Source: Artocarpus heterophyllus | Lineage: Eukaryota; Streptophyta; Magnoliopsida; Rosales; Moraceae | DNA: 64,000 nucleotides | Assembly (NCBI GenBank): GCA_025403435.1 | Contig: CM046353.1 | Location: 25,146,259 to 25,210,258, forward strand | Direction: 5' to 3' | Shown: in pieces, positions 23,565 through 35,219 of the stretch | Position numbering within the stretch: the stretch's first letter is position 1 | How the letters are laid out: the number at the start of each line of letters is the position of its first letter | The notes under the pieces: model-generated | Seen by the model: the letters and a program-made list of their open reading frames with translations, nothing else | Told to the model about the DNA's origin: nothing | Database searches by the model: none | Program-made: the position numbers and the translations under genes

Positions 23565-23880
23565 ATGTTCACTATATCTTGTACCAATGGCAACATCAGG
23601 TTTGACAAGGCTTTGATAAATTTAAGAGCATCAATTAATATTACGCCATATTATAATTTTACTTCATTAGACAGCAGTACACTTAAGGAAACAGGTGTGA
23701 TTCTACAACTTGTCAATTGCTCTAATGTTTATCCAATGTGAGTTATGGAAGATGTTCTGTTGTAGGTGAATGGAATGGTTTTCCTGGCAAAAATTTATGT
23801 ACTTGATATGGATGATGACTCTTCATTGAATTCAACACCAATACTTCTTAGGAGACTATTCTTGAAAATAAACTAGACCA
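23565..23880 (+). pseudogene. Athila-like aspartic protease, unit B
   Basis: Sister copy of 18773-19090. Recognisable pieces are MFTISCTNGNIRFDKALI, NLRASINITPY, LKETGVILQL, CSNVYP and FYVLDMDDDSS-like text, now with stops (for example TGA inside the NVYPM block and TAG after DVLL). The catalytic DLGAS motif again reads NLRAS, so the loss of the Asp predates the duplication of the units. It is followed by the same 3' untranslated block as in unit A. Confidence 0.7.
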
Positions 23881-25648
23881 GAATTGATATGTACGGGGAA
23901 CATTCACGATAGAGTTTTATGGGGAGGTGATGTGTTTCCATTAAGAGGGAGAATCAGAGTAGGGGACCACATCAGGCTAAGGAAAATAAACTAATCTTAA
24001 TGGTGGGGCAACCTAACTGTTTGAGAGCATGATTTGATAGATTTGATTTTTCTTACTCTTCTTCACTCTATCTTTTATTGTTTGCTTAGGTTTTTTCTTT
24101 TCTTCTATGCATAGTCTTACATTGAGGACAATGTAAGTTTTAAGTGTAGGGGAAATGATTTAGGATTTGTTTTTATTTTCTAAAAATCAAAATACAAGAT
24201 GTTACAAAATGAAAGGAATTTTAAATTTTTGCATTAAGCTCTGTTTTTGTTTTAGGTTTTTGAAATGTTTTAGAGTCTTAGGATACCTTCCAACTTCTTT
24301 GATAAGAACAGAGCATTAATTTTTATGGCTTTGACTGATTATGAGTACTGTGTTAAATCTTGATATCATTCTTTTGTTAATATGACTTTATGATGATTAT
24401 ACTCATATTATATTGACATAGCCATGTTATTTGGTAAAGAGACTCACATCTTAGATTAGGCAGATTCTTATGCCCTTATTTTAACTTTTACCTTAATTTT
24501 TGATATGCCAGGGTTGAATGTTATAACTCTCCTTTAGGTTTTTCAAGACGAACGACTGATTGAGTATCATTTGGAAAATGATTAAGATGATAGGATTCCT
24601 AGCACCAAGGCCGAATTAGCCAAAGTCTTGATTAATGTTCCCAAGAGGACATCCCCCTTAGTAAGCCAATATGAGCTTGTCATGTAAACCTTTTTCTTTG
24701 GTTAACCATGTCTTCTTACCTAGCCCAATCAAATTTATTATCTAACCCTAGTTCTAAAGATAAATTAGAGCTTTAGAGTCTTAATATACATGGGAATTTT
24801 GAAAGAATTTGGATTGGGGACATGAGAATAGTTAAGGGAGAGTATGAATCAAGGGAATCGAATTAAGAAAAAGGAAGGGAAGAACATTAGTATGGATTGT
24901 ACAAGAAAAAAATCAAAAGAAATTAAATTAAAATTCAAAAAAGAGAAAAAAAGGAAAAAAAAGAAAAAAAATGTTTCAAGGAAAGAAAAATAAGAAACAA
25001 GAAAAACAAGAAAGGAAAATAGATAAATATCTTGAACTTTCCCGGTCGTATTTTAGGTGTTACAAGGTTGGTTAGAATGATGTGAGGGCTAACATAATGA
25101 TATTTGGCCTATGTTCTTACTTTTATGGGGTTTTGAGAGGTGTTATTTAAAAAATTTTACGATGTCTCAAACGCTATGAAATTTTGAGGACCTTTGTAAT
25201 AACCATATTGTTTTTTTCTTTTAACCACTACCCCTTGGCCCTTTTACAACCCATATTGATTTCCTTTTGATTTCAGGTGGTACCTTTGGCATAGCAGAGA
25301 TTTGTACCAAAGGAGTAGCCTATGACATTTAATCCTTGCAACCAAAATTGGGTAATCATTTCTACGAGGACTATAAGGGTTTACCATTTTTCGAAGCTTG
25401 TGTTATTTCAATATCGTTAACAATGGATATTGCACTCACACACACACTTAAGTATTGTTGTTATAGGATTTATTTGCTTGAGAATGACTAATTGATTTAA
25501 TGCAATACTGGTTTGATTTCAAGTCCATATCTCTTATTGTTCTTTGTGGCAAATTTTTGGAAGGTTAGTATTCTTTTCTCTATTTTTGTTTTTTGTTTTT
25601 TGTCATAGATTTGCTCATGGACAAGCGAAGGTTAAGTGTGGCAGAGTT
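23881..25648 (+). other. Athila-like 3' untranslated region, unit B
   Basis: Same order as unit A: GGGGAGGTGATGTG block, GAGGACAATGTAAG (about 24122), long T-rich stretches, a purine-rich GAAA tract (about 24900-25025), CACACACAC (about 25435-25445), and a decayed polypurine tract (GTTAAGTGTGGCAGAG) before LTR B. No protein is supported. Confidence 0.6.
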
Positions 25649-27142
25649 TAATAAGTGCATAATTCGTCTTAATTTTCTAATTAATTTTTGCATGAATCTT
25701 TGCTCAATTCTTGACTAATATATGTCTTACGGTTTTTGTGTTTTGTAGGTAATTCTAAGTATTGAGCCAAATAATGGCTGGAAAGTGAAGATTTAGAGTT
25801 TATAATTACATTTATCTAGTTTGAAGGTCAACTGGGGGTTAAGTTGAATTCTGTTGTAATTATGGTGGCCAAATCAGCAAAACAATCAAACTAGGTTGTG
25901 CCCTTGCAAAGGAAAACTCATAACCTAACACCAAGTGTTTCGTGCGGCTACGCTGATTAATGCCTGCCCTTGTGCATGTCTAGCAATTTTTGTGCAAGAA
26001 TCAACACTCTGCACATGGTGTGAGGAAAGAGTCATGCCCCCGTGCCTATTTTGTCTTATGGCTTCAAATTTGAACTAAATTGAGCAAAATTTACCCCTTT
26101 TTCATCCAATAACAAAGCATATAAATTCTACACTTAGAAATAAAAACCAAATCAGTTTTTGTTTATTTTTCTAGCCCCTTGGGAGAGGAAAAGAGAGCAA
26201 AATTCTCTTGGAGCTCAAGAAGTTCTATCCACATGAAGATTTCTTCAAGATCATCAATGAGTTTTTCTTTTTCCTTCATTCCTTTGAACTTTGAATATGT
26301 TTTATTTCATTTTTTGTAGTTTAATTTTGCAATTATGCTGCGCTAATTTATTTGTGACTAAGGGTGATTTCATAACCTTAGACATGGTTGTGTCATTGAT
26401 ATTTTTAGAACTAATTTCAATTTTCCCAATCGAAATTGTTTATTTTCTTCTATTCTTAATGTTTATGATTTTTATTTAATTTTGTTTGGGGTGGCCAACC
26501 TTATGGGATAGGATAACTATCTATTGCGAGATTAGGAGGCCTTGATTTTCTAATTATTAGTAACAAATTGTGATCAATAATTGCTAGTTGCTTTTGAGTG
26601 ATTTGTGTGATTGCGATGTAGAATCTAAACTAGGTTGAATAATTCGAGCTTGTGTGTTTGTTATCTTGATCAACCTTTTTTTTTTATTATAATGCTTCCA
26701 TTGAATTGAATCTGGAGAGCTTATTCTAAGTTATTTAAGGAAAAGGGATTAAGTGAAGAGCTTGTTTTGGTTAACGATAAACTAAAGAAAAATTAGGATA
26801 GCATAGCTTTTTGTTATCTATGGCTGGTAATATCAATAGGAAATTGGAAATAGTTTGTTAATCAATTGCATAATTACTGATAAATGATCTTTTAGCTGGT
26901 TTAATCATTATTGTTCACAACCTCATGCATTTAATTTCGTTTCTATTATTTATTTTTGTTTTCTTTATTTTTGGTAATTTTAGCTTAAAAATTCAAAGCC
27001 CCCTTTTTATTTATTTAGAGTATTAGTACCTTACTAATTAAACTCAATCCTCTATGAGAATGACTCCTGCTCACTACTACACTTACCTACGACTACGCTT
27101 TAAGGTAAAAGATTAATTTGGTACTTTCCTCGAGGCCTATCA
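25649..27142 (+). repeat. Athila-like LTR B
   Basis: A 1,494-bp LTR from TAATAAGTGC to CGAGGCCTATCA. It is followed by the only well-preserved PBS of the array. It aligns along its whole length with LTR A and LTR C. Confidence 0.8.
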
Positions 27143-27143
27143 A

Positions 27144-27167
27144 TTTTTTGCGTCGTTGTTGGGGATC
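27144..27167 (+). other. Primer binding site, tRNA-Asp type
   Basis: TTTTGCGTCGTTGTTGGGG follows LTR B by a couple of bases. The Athila-type PBS TGGCGCCGTTGCCGGGGA is complementary to tRNA-Asp; here several C positions have become T, consistent with methylation-driven decay. Confidence 0.7.
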
Positions 27168-28690
27168 GAGTCTTTCATTAATTTGTTATTAGTTTTCTAT
27201 TTATTTTTCTATTTATTTAATTTTGGCATAAACTTTCCTTGCTTTCAAGTTTGCGCATTATTGAATGTTTGGTGAAGATATCGACGAATGACTTTAAATG
27301 ATGCAAAATTTTGTGGAATCATCGTCCAGCATCAAGCATGAGCCAATTATGTCCCTTCCATCATCAAATGCTCCTTCTAAACACAACAACTCGAGGAGGA
27401 AGAGATGGCTAAAAACAGTCATACTTTCAAGGCTTTGGTGGCTCTAATTCTCAATGAATAGCTACTATGCATTTTGTACCCCGCCTTTGTAGCACCTCTT
27501 CAACTTAAATTGGGACTAATTTGCTCAGTGGAGAATCCATGTGGTATGTTTGACCATGAGAACGACCAAGATATCCAAATAGCAAGTCAAGCTTAGGGAT
27601 TTTCCTTTCTCTTTAGTAGATTATGCTATGGAATGACTCTATTATGTACCTTCCGACACCATCACCATATGGAACAAGATGAAGAAGCTTTTCTTATAAA
27701 AGTATTTCCCTTTATCCGAGGTAGCAACCATCTAGAAAGAGATTTGTGGCTTCTGATAATTTAATAGAGTGACACTTTATGAGTATTAGGAGTAGTTCTC
27801 GAAACTATGTGCTAGTTGTCCCCACCACTAAATAAGCAAGCAAGTTCTTATCCACTATTTCTATGAGGGTCTCACGCCAATGGATAGGAATATGATAAAT
27901 GTCGCAAGTAGAGGAGCACTAGGTGACAAAATGCCAAAAGCTACATCAGCTTTAATTGCTGGCATGGTGGCTAATTCTCAACAATTTAGCAATCGCCATG
28001 AGCCACCAACACTACCAAAGAAAGTGAATGAGGTTAATATTACTTCTTCCATAAAACAACAACTTTTTTAGATCATTTCACTTGTTCAACAGATGGCCAT
28101 GGGAAGTATGCAATAAGCAAAAATGTGTGGAATTTAATCCATAAGGGGCCATTTAACCGACGTGTGCTCTATTGTGCAAGAACGCATCAAGGAGAAAGTC
28201 AACACCATCGAAGAATTCCCAAGACAACAACGGAAGTATGGCCCGTTCTCTAAACCTACAATGAAGGGTAGACAGATCATCCTAACTAAAGCTATAGGAG
28301 GAGTCAACAATAGGCGACTCTAACTCCCATGAGTAACCGACCACCAGGCTACACTCAATTAATGCAATAACCATGCCAAGCCTGGCCCCAACCCACTCCA
28401 CAAGCTTCACGTATGTCTCGTGAGGACATTATTAAAGCTTTGGCTACCAACACATTGCAATTCCATTAAGAGGCAAAGGCCCACATGTAAATAATATCTA
28501 GTGTAGTGAGCTGGACGAAGGCCAATGAGTCGAGATTATTACCATCATAGGCGATGGTGAATCCAAGAGAGAATGTGAGTGCGATCACATTGAAGAATGG
28601 GATGCAATTAGAGACTTCACCGAAAAAGACTCCGAAGGAAGAAGAAAGTGCACAAAAAGAGAAGGTATTCAAGAAAAAAGAATAAATTGG
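27168..28690 (+). pseudogene. Athila-like leader and gag, unit C
   Basis: After a short leader, gag pieces appear from about 27330: PPLQL/PQLKLGLICSVENPCG, DHENDQDIQIAS (about 27560), AFLIKVFPFI-like text near 27690, then LTPMDRNMINVASRGALGDK (27870-27930) and SALIAGMVANSQQFSNRHEP. The order matches Athila gag (N-terminal domain, capsid, then the block with the degenerate Cys/His box at about 28130-28170). Frames shift many times, and there are stops such as the TAG inside the capsid. It is the longest gag remnant of the array, because units A and B lost their 5' parts. Confidence 0.7.
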
Positions 28691-29335
28691 CTCTCCCACC
28701 AACAATCCCTCAGGCTCAAAGGTAAGTACAAAATACCACTCTTTCTCTTTATATCACTTGTCCTCCTTTTCTAGGCAGGGTAGTGAAATCAAGGAGAGAG
28801 GCGCATGAGAAAGAGATATTGGAGATGTTTCACAAGGACCAAGTAAGCTTACCACTCTTGGATGCCATCAAGCAAGTGCCTTGCTATGTAAAGTTCCTCA
28901 AAGAATTGTACACCATCAAGTAGAAATTGAAAGGCAATGAGGTAATAGGTGTGGGGGAGAATGTGTCAATAGTTTTATAAAAGAAACTTTCTCCTAAGTA
29001 CAAGGATCCAAGTACGTTCACTATACCTTGTACCATTGGCAACACCAGGTTTGACAAGGCCTTAATAACTTTAAGAGGATCAATTAGTATTATGCCGTAT
29101 TCTATTTTTCCTTCTTTAAATATTGGCACACTTAAGGAAACCAATGTGATTCTACAACTTGCCGATTGCTCTAATGTTTATCCAATTAGTTGTGGAAGAT
29201 GTTTTGGTGCCAGTGAATGGAATAGTTTTCTTGGCAAACTTTTATGCACTTGATATGGAGGATTACTCTTCATTTAATTCAACACCAATACTTCTTAGGA
29301 CACCATTCTTGAAAACAAAACCGGACAAAAATTGA
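28691..29335 (+). pseudogene. Athila-like linker and aspartic protease, unit C
   Basis: The linker (28691-29013) precedes the protease at 29014-29335. Its first codon aligned with the unit A methionine is ACG. Pieces seen: FTIPCTIGNTRFDKAL, then LRGSISIMPYSIF, LKETNVILQLADC, EDVLVPVNGIVF, YALDMED and ILLRTPFLKT. The catalytic region again lacks Asp-Leu-Gly-Ala. A one-base change near 29190 shifts the frame (NVYP followed by ISCGR in one frame). It then runs into the same untranslated block; RT is absent. Confidence 0.7.
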
Positions 29336-31059
29336 TATGTAAGTAGAACATTCATGATAGGGTTTGATGGGGAGATGATATGTTTCCATCAAAAGGGAGG
29401 ATGAAAAGGAAGGGACTATGTCAAGCTGAGGACAGTAAACCAAGTGTATATTGGGAGGTAACCCAATGGAGGGAGAGCACAGTTTGGCAAATTTGATTTT
29501 TCTTACTCTTCTTTGTCCTTTCTTTTGTTGTTTTTGTTTTTGTTTGTTTGGTTTTTTCTTTTCTTCTATGCATAGTCTTACATTAAGGACAATATAAGGT
29601 CTAAGTGTGGGTGAAAGGATTTAGGATTTGTTCTTATTTTCTAAAAATAAAAATAAAAACTGTTAAAAATGAAAAAATAAATTTAATTTTTGCTTTGAGT
29701 TTTGTTTTTGTTTTAGGTCTTTGAGCCGTTATAGAGTCTTAGACTACCTTCCAACTTCTTTGATGAGAACCAAGTATTAATTTTTATGGCTTTGACTAAT
29801 TGTGTTGAATCTTGATGTCATCCTTTTGTTAATATGTCTTTATGATGATTATACTCACATTCCATGCATATAGCCATGTTATTTGGTAAAGAGATTCACA
29901 TATAAGATTAGGTCGATTCTTGTGCCCTTATTTTAGCTTTCACCTTAATTTTGACATGCCGGGGTAGAATGTTACAACTCTCCTGGAAGTTTTTCAATGC
30001 GAATGGCTTATCAGGAATCATTTGAAAAATGATTAAGGCACTAGGATTCCTAGTACCAAGGCCAAATTAGCTAGAGTCTCGATTGATTTTCCCAAGACGA
30101 CATCCTCCTAGCATGTTACGTTGAGCCATTCATGTAAACCTTTTTCTTTAGTTAACCACATCTTCTTACCTAGGCCAATTAAATTTATTATCTAACCCTA
30201 GTTCTAAAGATGAATTGGAGCTTTAAAGTTTTATTTCATGTACATGGGAATTTTTCTTAAAAAAGGGAAGAATTAAGGGAATCAAATCAAGAAAAGGAAG
30301 GGAAGAACATTTGAAAGGATTGCTTAGGAAAAAAATCAAAAGAAATTAAATTAAAATATAAAAAAGAGAAGAAAAAAGGAAAAAAAAAAGAAAGAACAAA
30401 ATGTGTCAAGGAAAGAAAAATCAAAAACATGAAATACAAAAAAAGAAAAATAAATAAATATGTTAAGCGTTCCTGTTCATATTTTGGGTGTCACAAGGTT
30501 GGTTAGGATGATGTGAAGGCCCAACTTATTGATTTTTGGCCTATGTTCTTACTTTTATGGGGTTTTGAGATGTGTTCATTTAAAATTTTACAATGTCTCA
30601 AACACTATGAAATTTTTAGGACCTTTGTAATTACCATATCCTTTCTTTCTTTTAACCACTATCCCTTGGCCTCATTACAACCCATATCAAAGACTTTTTG
30701 ATTTCAGGTGGTGCCTTTTGCGTAGGAGATATTCATATTAAAAGGGTAGCCTATGACGTTTAATCTTTGCAACCAATATTGGGTGATATTTCTATGAGGA
30801 ATATAAAGGTTTACCTTTTTTTGAAGTTTTTGTTGTTTCAATGTCATTAACAATGGCTATTTCACACACACACTTGAGTATGGTTGTTATAGGATGTATA
30901 AGTTTGAGAATGACTAATTGATTTAATACAATACTTGTTTGATTTCAAGTCCATATCTCTTATTGTTTTTTGAGATAAAAATTTAGAGGGTTAGTTTTCT
31001 TTCTTATGTTTTTGTTATTTGTTTTTTGTCTTAGATTTGCTTAAGGATGAGCAATGGTT
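29336..31059 (+). other. Athila-like 3' untranslated region, unit C
   Basis: Contains the diagnostic GGGAGGTAACCCAATGGAG (about 29454), GGACAATATAAGGTC, T-rich stretches, a purine-rich GAAA tract (about 30300-30450) and CACACACAC near 30863. The 62-residue frame at 30513-30701 lies in this block and has no parallel in units A or B. Confidence 0.65.
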
Positions 31060-31074
31060 AAGTGCAGGGGAGTT
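31060..31074 (+). other. Polypurine tract before LTR C
   Basis: AAGTGCAGGGGAGTT directly precedes the LTR start TGATAAGTGC. It is the best-preserved polypurine tract in the array. Confidence 0.75.
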
Positions 31075-32610
31075 TGATAAGTGCATAATTTGACAAAATT
31101 TTCTAATTAATTTTTGCATGAATCTTTGCTTAATTCTTGACTAATTTGTGTCTTATAGGTGGTTTTTGTATTTTGTTGGTGTTTCTAAGTAATGAGCTAA
31201 ATAATGGATGGAAAGTGAAGATTTGGGGTTTAAAATTGCATTTATCTAGTTTAAAGGCCAACAGGGGTTAAGTTGATTTTTTTTTTAATTATTGGGAAAT
31301 ATTAGCAAAACTATCAAATAGGGTTGTGCGCTAGTGAAGCAGCACCCTAGTACAAAGAGCAGGTATATACTGTTGCATGTAAAGCCCTTGTAGCCAAGCA
31401 TAGTTAAGCGCCCTTGTGTGCGGAAGAAAATCTCGCAGCCTGTCACCTAGTGCTCTATATGGCCACTCAGATTGTTGCCTGCCCCCACGCACATCTAACA
31501 ATTTCCATACGAGAATTAGCACTCCTTACATGGCCACAAGGAAAGAGTCATGCCCCCACATATGTTTCATCTTGTAGCCTGAATTTGACTTAAATTGAGA
31601 CAAATTTACTCCTTGTTATTATCCAATACCAAAACCTATAATAATACATTTAGAAAAACAAATCAAATCTATTTTCCATTATTTTTGTAGCCAACTTTTG
31701 AAGAGAAAAAGAAAGGGGAGTTCTGTTGGAGCTTAAAAGTTTCGTCTGCGTGGATCAAGTTTTTCTTTTTCGATTATTTCCTTTAAACTTTGAATATGTT
31801 TTTATTTTATATTTTGTTGCCTAATTTTACAATCATGCTTGGCTAATTTATTTGTAGTTAAGGGTGATTTCAAAACCCCAGACATGATTGTGTGATTGAT
31901 ATTTTCAGAATTATTTCCTCCTTTCCCAATCGGAATTGTTTATGTTCTTCTATTTTTAATGTTCATGATTTTTATTTTATTTTGTTTTAAGTGGCCAATC
32001 AATTGAGATATAGGATAATTATCCATTGTTAGATTAGGAAGTCTTGACCACTAATTGTCTTGATTTTCAAATTATAAGTAGCAAACTGTGATCAATAATT
32101 GCGTGAGGCTTTTGCATGACAACAATGAGGGACGTAACCTAGGTTGAACAATCTAAGTTGTGTGTTTGTTATCTAGATCGACCTATCTTTCTTATCATAA
32201 TACTTCCATTGAATTGCATCTAGAGAGCTTATTTTAGATTATTAGAGGGAAAAAGATAAAGTGAAGAGCTTATTTTGTTTAACGACAAACTAAGTAAAGA
32301 TTGGGATAACAGTGCTTGTTGTTATCTATGGTTGATAGTTTTGATAGGAAATTAGGAATAGATTTGTGATCAATTGCATCATTGTTGTCTAGTTGTAGGG
32401 AATGATACTTTAACAGATATAATCCTTATTGTTTACAACCTCGTGTATTTAATTTTGTTTAATTTATTTATTTTTGTTTTCTTTGATTTCATTAATTTTA
32501 GTTAATAAATTCAAAGCCAGCCCTTTTTATTTATTTAGAGAATTAATAACTTATTAATTAAACTCAATCCTTGGGGGGAATGACTATTACTTACTACTAT
32601 ATTTACCTAC
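31075..32610 (+). repeat. Athila-like LTR C, 3' end missing
   Basis: Begins TGATAAGTGCATAATTTGAC and follows LTR B closely up to CTATATTTACCTAC (32610). The last ~55 bp, including the terminal CTATCA, are missing. At that point the sequence turns into an inverted piece of the same LTR. Confidence 0.75.
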
Positions 32611-33128
32611 AAGGTTGATCTAAGCAATAAACACACAAGCTCGAATTATTCAACTTAGGTTATATATCCTCACCACAATCTCACAATAGCCTTTCGTAAT
32701 TATTGATTATAATTTGCCATTAAGAATAAAAAAAACAAGACAATTACAAATCAAATCTCCTAATCTAGCAGTAGATTAAATTCAAGTTCTATTTAATTGG
32801 CCACCCCAAACAAAACAAGAAAAAAATCATAAGATAAAAAATAGAAGAACATAAACAATTTCAATTGGGAAAGTCAAAAAAGTTTTGAAAATATCAATCA
32901 CATAATTATGACTAGGGTTTTGAAATTATCCTTAACCATGAATAAATTTAGCCTAGCATTATTGAAGAATTAAAAAATAAAAATTAAAAAACACATATGG
33001 AATTCAAGAGAATGATAAAGAAAATAAAAACTCTTCGATGATTTTGAAAAAATCTCCACGTGAACGAATCTTCTTGAGCATCAATGAATTCATCCTCTAT
33101 TGTTTCTTTCTCCTTTCTCTTCAAAAGA
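32611..33128 (-). repeat. Inverted fragment of the Athila-like LTR
   Basis: The minus strand of this stretch matches LTR text such as CTCAAGAAG...TTTTTC, ATAATTCGAGCTTGTGTGTT and TCTAGATCAACC, equivalent to about 26180-26675 of LTR B. LTR C and this piece are thus arranged tail to tail around 32610. Positions 33129-33191 beyond it are not assigned; they contain GGTAAAAAATGT twice. Confidence 0.75.
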
Positions 33129-33191
33129 TGATGAAATTTTAAATGTTATACTAGGTAAAAAATGTAACTTGGACCACTTTTAGGTAAAAAA

Positions 33192-33728
33192 TGTTAGACT
33201 AGGTGCCCTCAGGATTAAATGATGCAAAAAGTTTTTGGAGACATTTAATCAATAAAGAGTTTATTTATTATTCATATCTCAAATGTTGTCTTCTTTATGT
33301 TTATTTTTGTTAAATGTATGATAAGCAAACAAAAGTCTAAGACTCTTAGTCTAAACCTTTAAGATTGTCGATATGATAAACAGATTATGCAGAAGACATA
33401 AATCGTAAAGGTGATAGTCTAAATGATAAGATCCACAAACGAGGGAATAAAGTTATGCGCTTTATTCATGCTAAGATTGTTTTGTTGTTTACATCCCTAA
33501 TGGGAGATGACTTGTCCTAGTCATCGGAGTAAGAATCTGCGAGTAGAAACATTGGTATATTGTCATACATGACGATATTTTAGATTAGAAGAAAAGTTAA
33601 ATTGATTTGATTAATAGTTATGTTTGTTTAAATCAATTCATTTTGATAATCATAAGTGTTATGTCTTAATCTTGAAATGAACAACAGGCCTGTATTCTTG
33701 ACTTATGTCTTTTTATATACCAAAGAGT
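33192..33728 (+). repeat. Copia-D LTR, first part
   Basis: Starts TGTTAGACTAGGTGCCC and follows the copia LTR for 537 bp to ATATACCAAAGAGT. It is interrupted by Copia-C and resumes at 40044. The 5-bp site AGAGT (33724-33728) and AGGGT (40044-40048) are the two copies of the target duplication, one base apart. Confidence 0.85.
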
Positions 33729-34073
33729 TGTAGGAAAAATAGTACGCAGCGGAATTTTAAAAATTTTACATTAGAGTATTTTCTAAAACACAAGTTTGAC
33801 ATGCTATATGCATAAATTAACCAGATTTTACTAACTTTTCTATGCTAAAGAACCCTCGTAGAACGTGAAGAGAAGTAACGTTCTAGAAGAGCCTCAACCA
33901 ACTGGTCTTCTTTGCTATTCTCTATCCACGACTGAAGTGAGTGTGTGCTCACATGTACAGCTCTTCCACCAGGTGACTCTCCTTCCAACCAATCGAGAGA
34001 ACCCAAAGCATGTGATCGTGATTTGTGAACAAAAGCTCTCAGGGAGTTTTCAGATTCTCACCAGCAGAGTATC
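33729..34073 (-). repeat. Copia-C 3' LTR remnant
   Basis: Minus-strand LTR tail ending CTATTTTTCCTACA at 33729 (canonical CCAACA). It aligns with 38017-38360 of the 5' LTR. It passes into integrase sequence after GAGTATC (34073) with no clear microhomology. Confidence 0.85.
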
Positions 34074-35219
34074 GCTTTTGTGGTACATCTGGTCCACATA
34101 CCCATATCTTGAGTAATCGTCAATAAAAGTGACGAAGTACTCATACCCTCCTCGTACCCGGATATTCATCGGTCTGCAAACATCACTATGCACAAGTTCT
34201 AGAACCTCTTCGGCCCTATTGCCCTTAGACTCAAATGGTCTTTTGGTTATTTTACCCTCCAAACAAGATTCACATTGAGGTATAGATTCAACCTTTAAGT
34301 GACTTAAAGGTCCATCCCTTACCAATCTTTGAAAACTATTCAGGTTAATATGACCAAGGCGTAAATGCCAAAGATAACTCTTATTAGAGTGAGAAGTTTT
34401 AAGTCTTTTAGAGTCATTATCATTCATCTCAGCACTAAGCAATAAGTCCATCTTAGGTTTGATAAAATATAGATTATTTTGCATCCATCCAAAATAGATA
34501 AAAGATTTGTTTTTACGAATCACCACTTTATCATTAAAAGAAACGAAATAGGAGTCTTTAAATAAACAAGCTACAGAAATTAAATTCCTTTTAAATTTAG
34601 GAACATAAAAACAATCTTGCAAAAATAAATTCCTATAATTATCAAAATAAAGATAGACGTCTCCCACTGCTTCCGCTGAGACCAAGGATCCATTGCCCAT
34701 CTGAAGCATGAAGTCTTCATGTAGAAGACTTCTCGTTTCTTTGAACCCCTGTAGAGAAACACAAACATGATTAGTTGCACCAGAATCTTTGACCCAAATG
34801 TCACTGGATTCTTCAACCAAACAAGTTTCTTTGGAAAGGAAGTCTTTGCAATGCTTCTTGATATGCCCGACCTTTACACAGAAGAAGCACTTAAGCTTTT
34901 TTGGGTTCTTCTTCTTCTTCTTCTTGCTCTTGGTGTTAGCAGGAATAGAAGACTTCCTATTTTTGGCCTGTTGCTTCTTTCTATTTCCAGAGTTAGGATT
35001 GGAACCAGATGCACCTTCCATGTTGGCCTCTCCACCCGTAGGAGAGTCCTGATCAGCAGTTTGAACTCCTGTAACTGTTTCATTAATTCTGTCAAGGTCA
35101 TATCCTATCGATATAAATTCCTTTGACAGAGTCTCAAAGACCATAGTCATCTGAGTTTTAGCATCGATGTCAGCTCCATTAGTTTGAGTGTCAGCGAGGT
35201 AACCCATGACCAACATCAT
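34074..35219 (-). pseudogene. Copia-C gag C-terminus, protease and integrase start (open frame)
   Basis: The longest open frame of the window (389 residues including LTR-encoded tail residues). Order: gag helix region (1-40, MMLVMGYLAD), a Lys/Asn-rich basic segment (about 80-108), an intact CCHC zinc knuckle CFFCVKVGHIKKHC (111-124), the protease active site VKDSGATNHVC (143-153), GAG-pre-integrase with HHCC ligands LWHLRLGH...CESC (283-319), and the first catalytic Asp of integrase in ELVHSDV (341-347). It then ends at the deletion to LTR. About 30 residues of gag near residue 37 are out of frame compared with Copia-E (MTLTELMKQLQ is in another frame). Protease motifs look intact; integrase is cut off. 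Confidence 0.9.

Larger units (their letters stand above)
18451..32610 (+). mobile_element. Tandem array of Athila-like gypsy units lacking RT and integrase
   Basis: Order: internal A (18451-20859, 5' end lost), LTR A (20860-22346), internal B (22347-25648), LTR B (25649-27142), internal C (27143-31074), LTR C (31075-32610, 3' end lost). Each internal region has gag C-terminus or protease followed straight by the Athila-type 3' untranslated block (the GGGAGG(C/T)AACC motif, GACAATGTAAGGTTTAAGTG). RT, RNase H and integrase are absent in all three. A shared LTR between neighbouring internals is the pattern produced by unequal recombination between LTRs. Internal B also lacks the PBS and gag start. 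The family is recognised by gag, protease, the LTR ends TGATAAGTGC...CTATCA and a tRNA-Asp-type PBS. Confidence 0.75.

Noticed and set aside
23060..28705. Minus-strand frames with the MLVGEP start in two Athila-like units (23060-23254, 28466-28705)
   Set aside because: They are antisense to the gag-protease linker and present in two units only because the units are duplicates.
34767..35126. Open frames on the plus strand opposite gag of Copia-C
   Set aside because: Antisense shadows of the Lys-rich gag region (AAG codons read as CTT). The real coding strand is minus, supported by the zinc knuckle and protease motifs.
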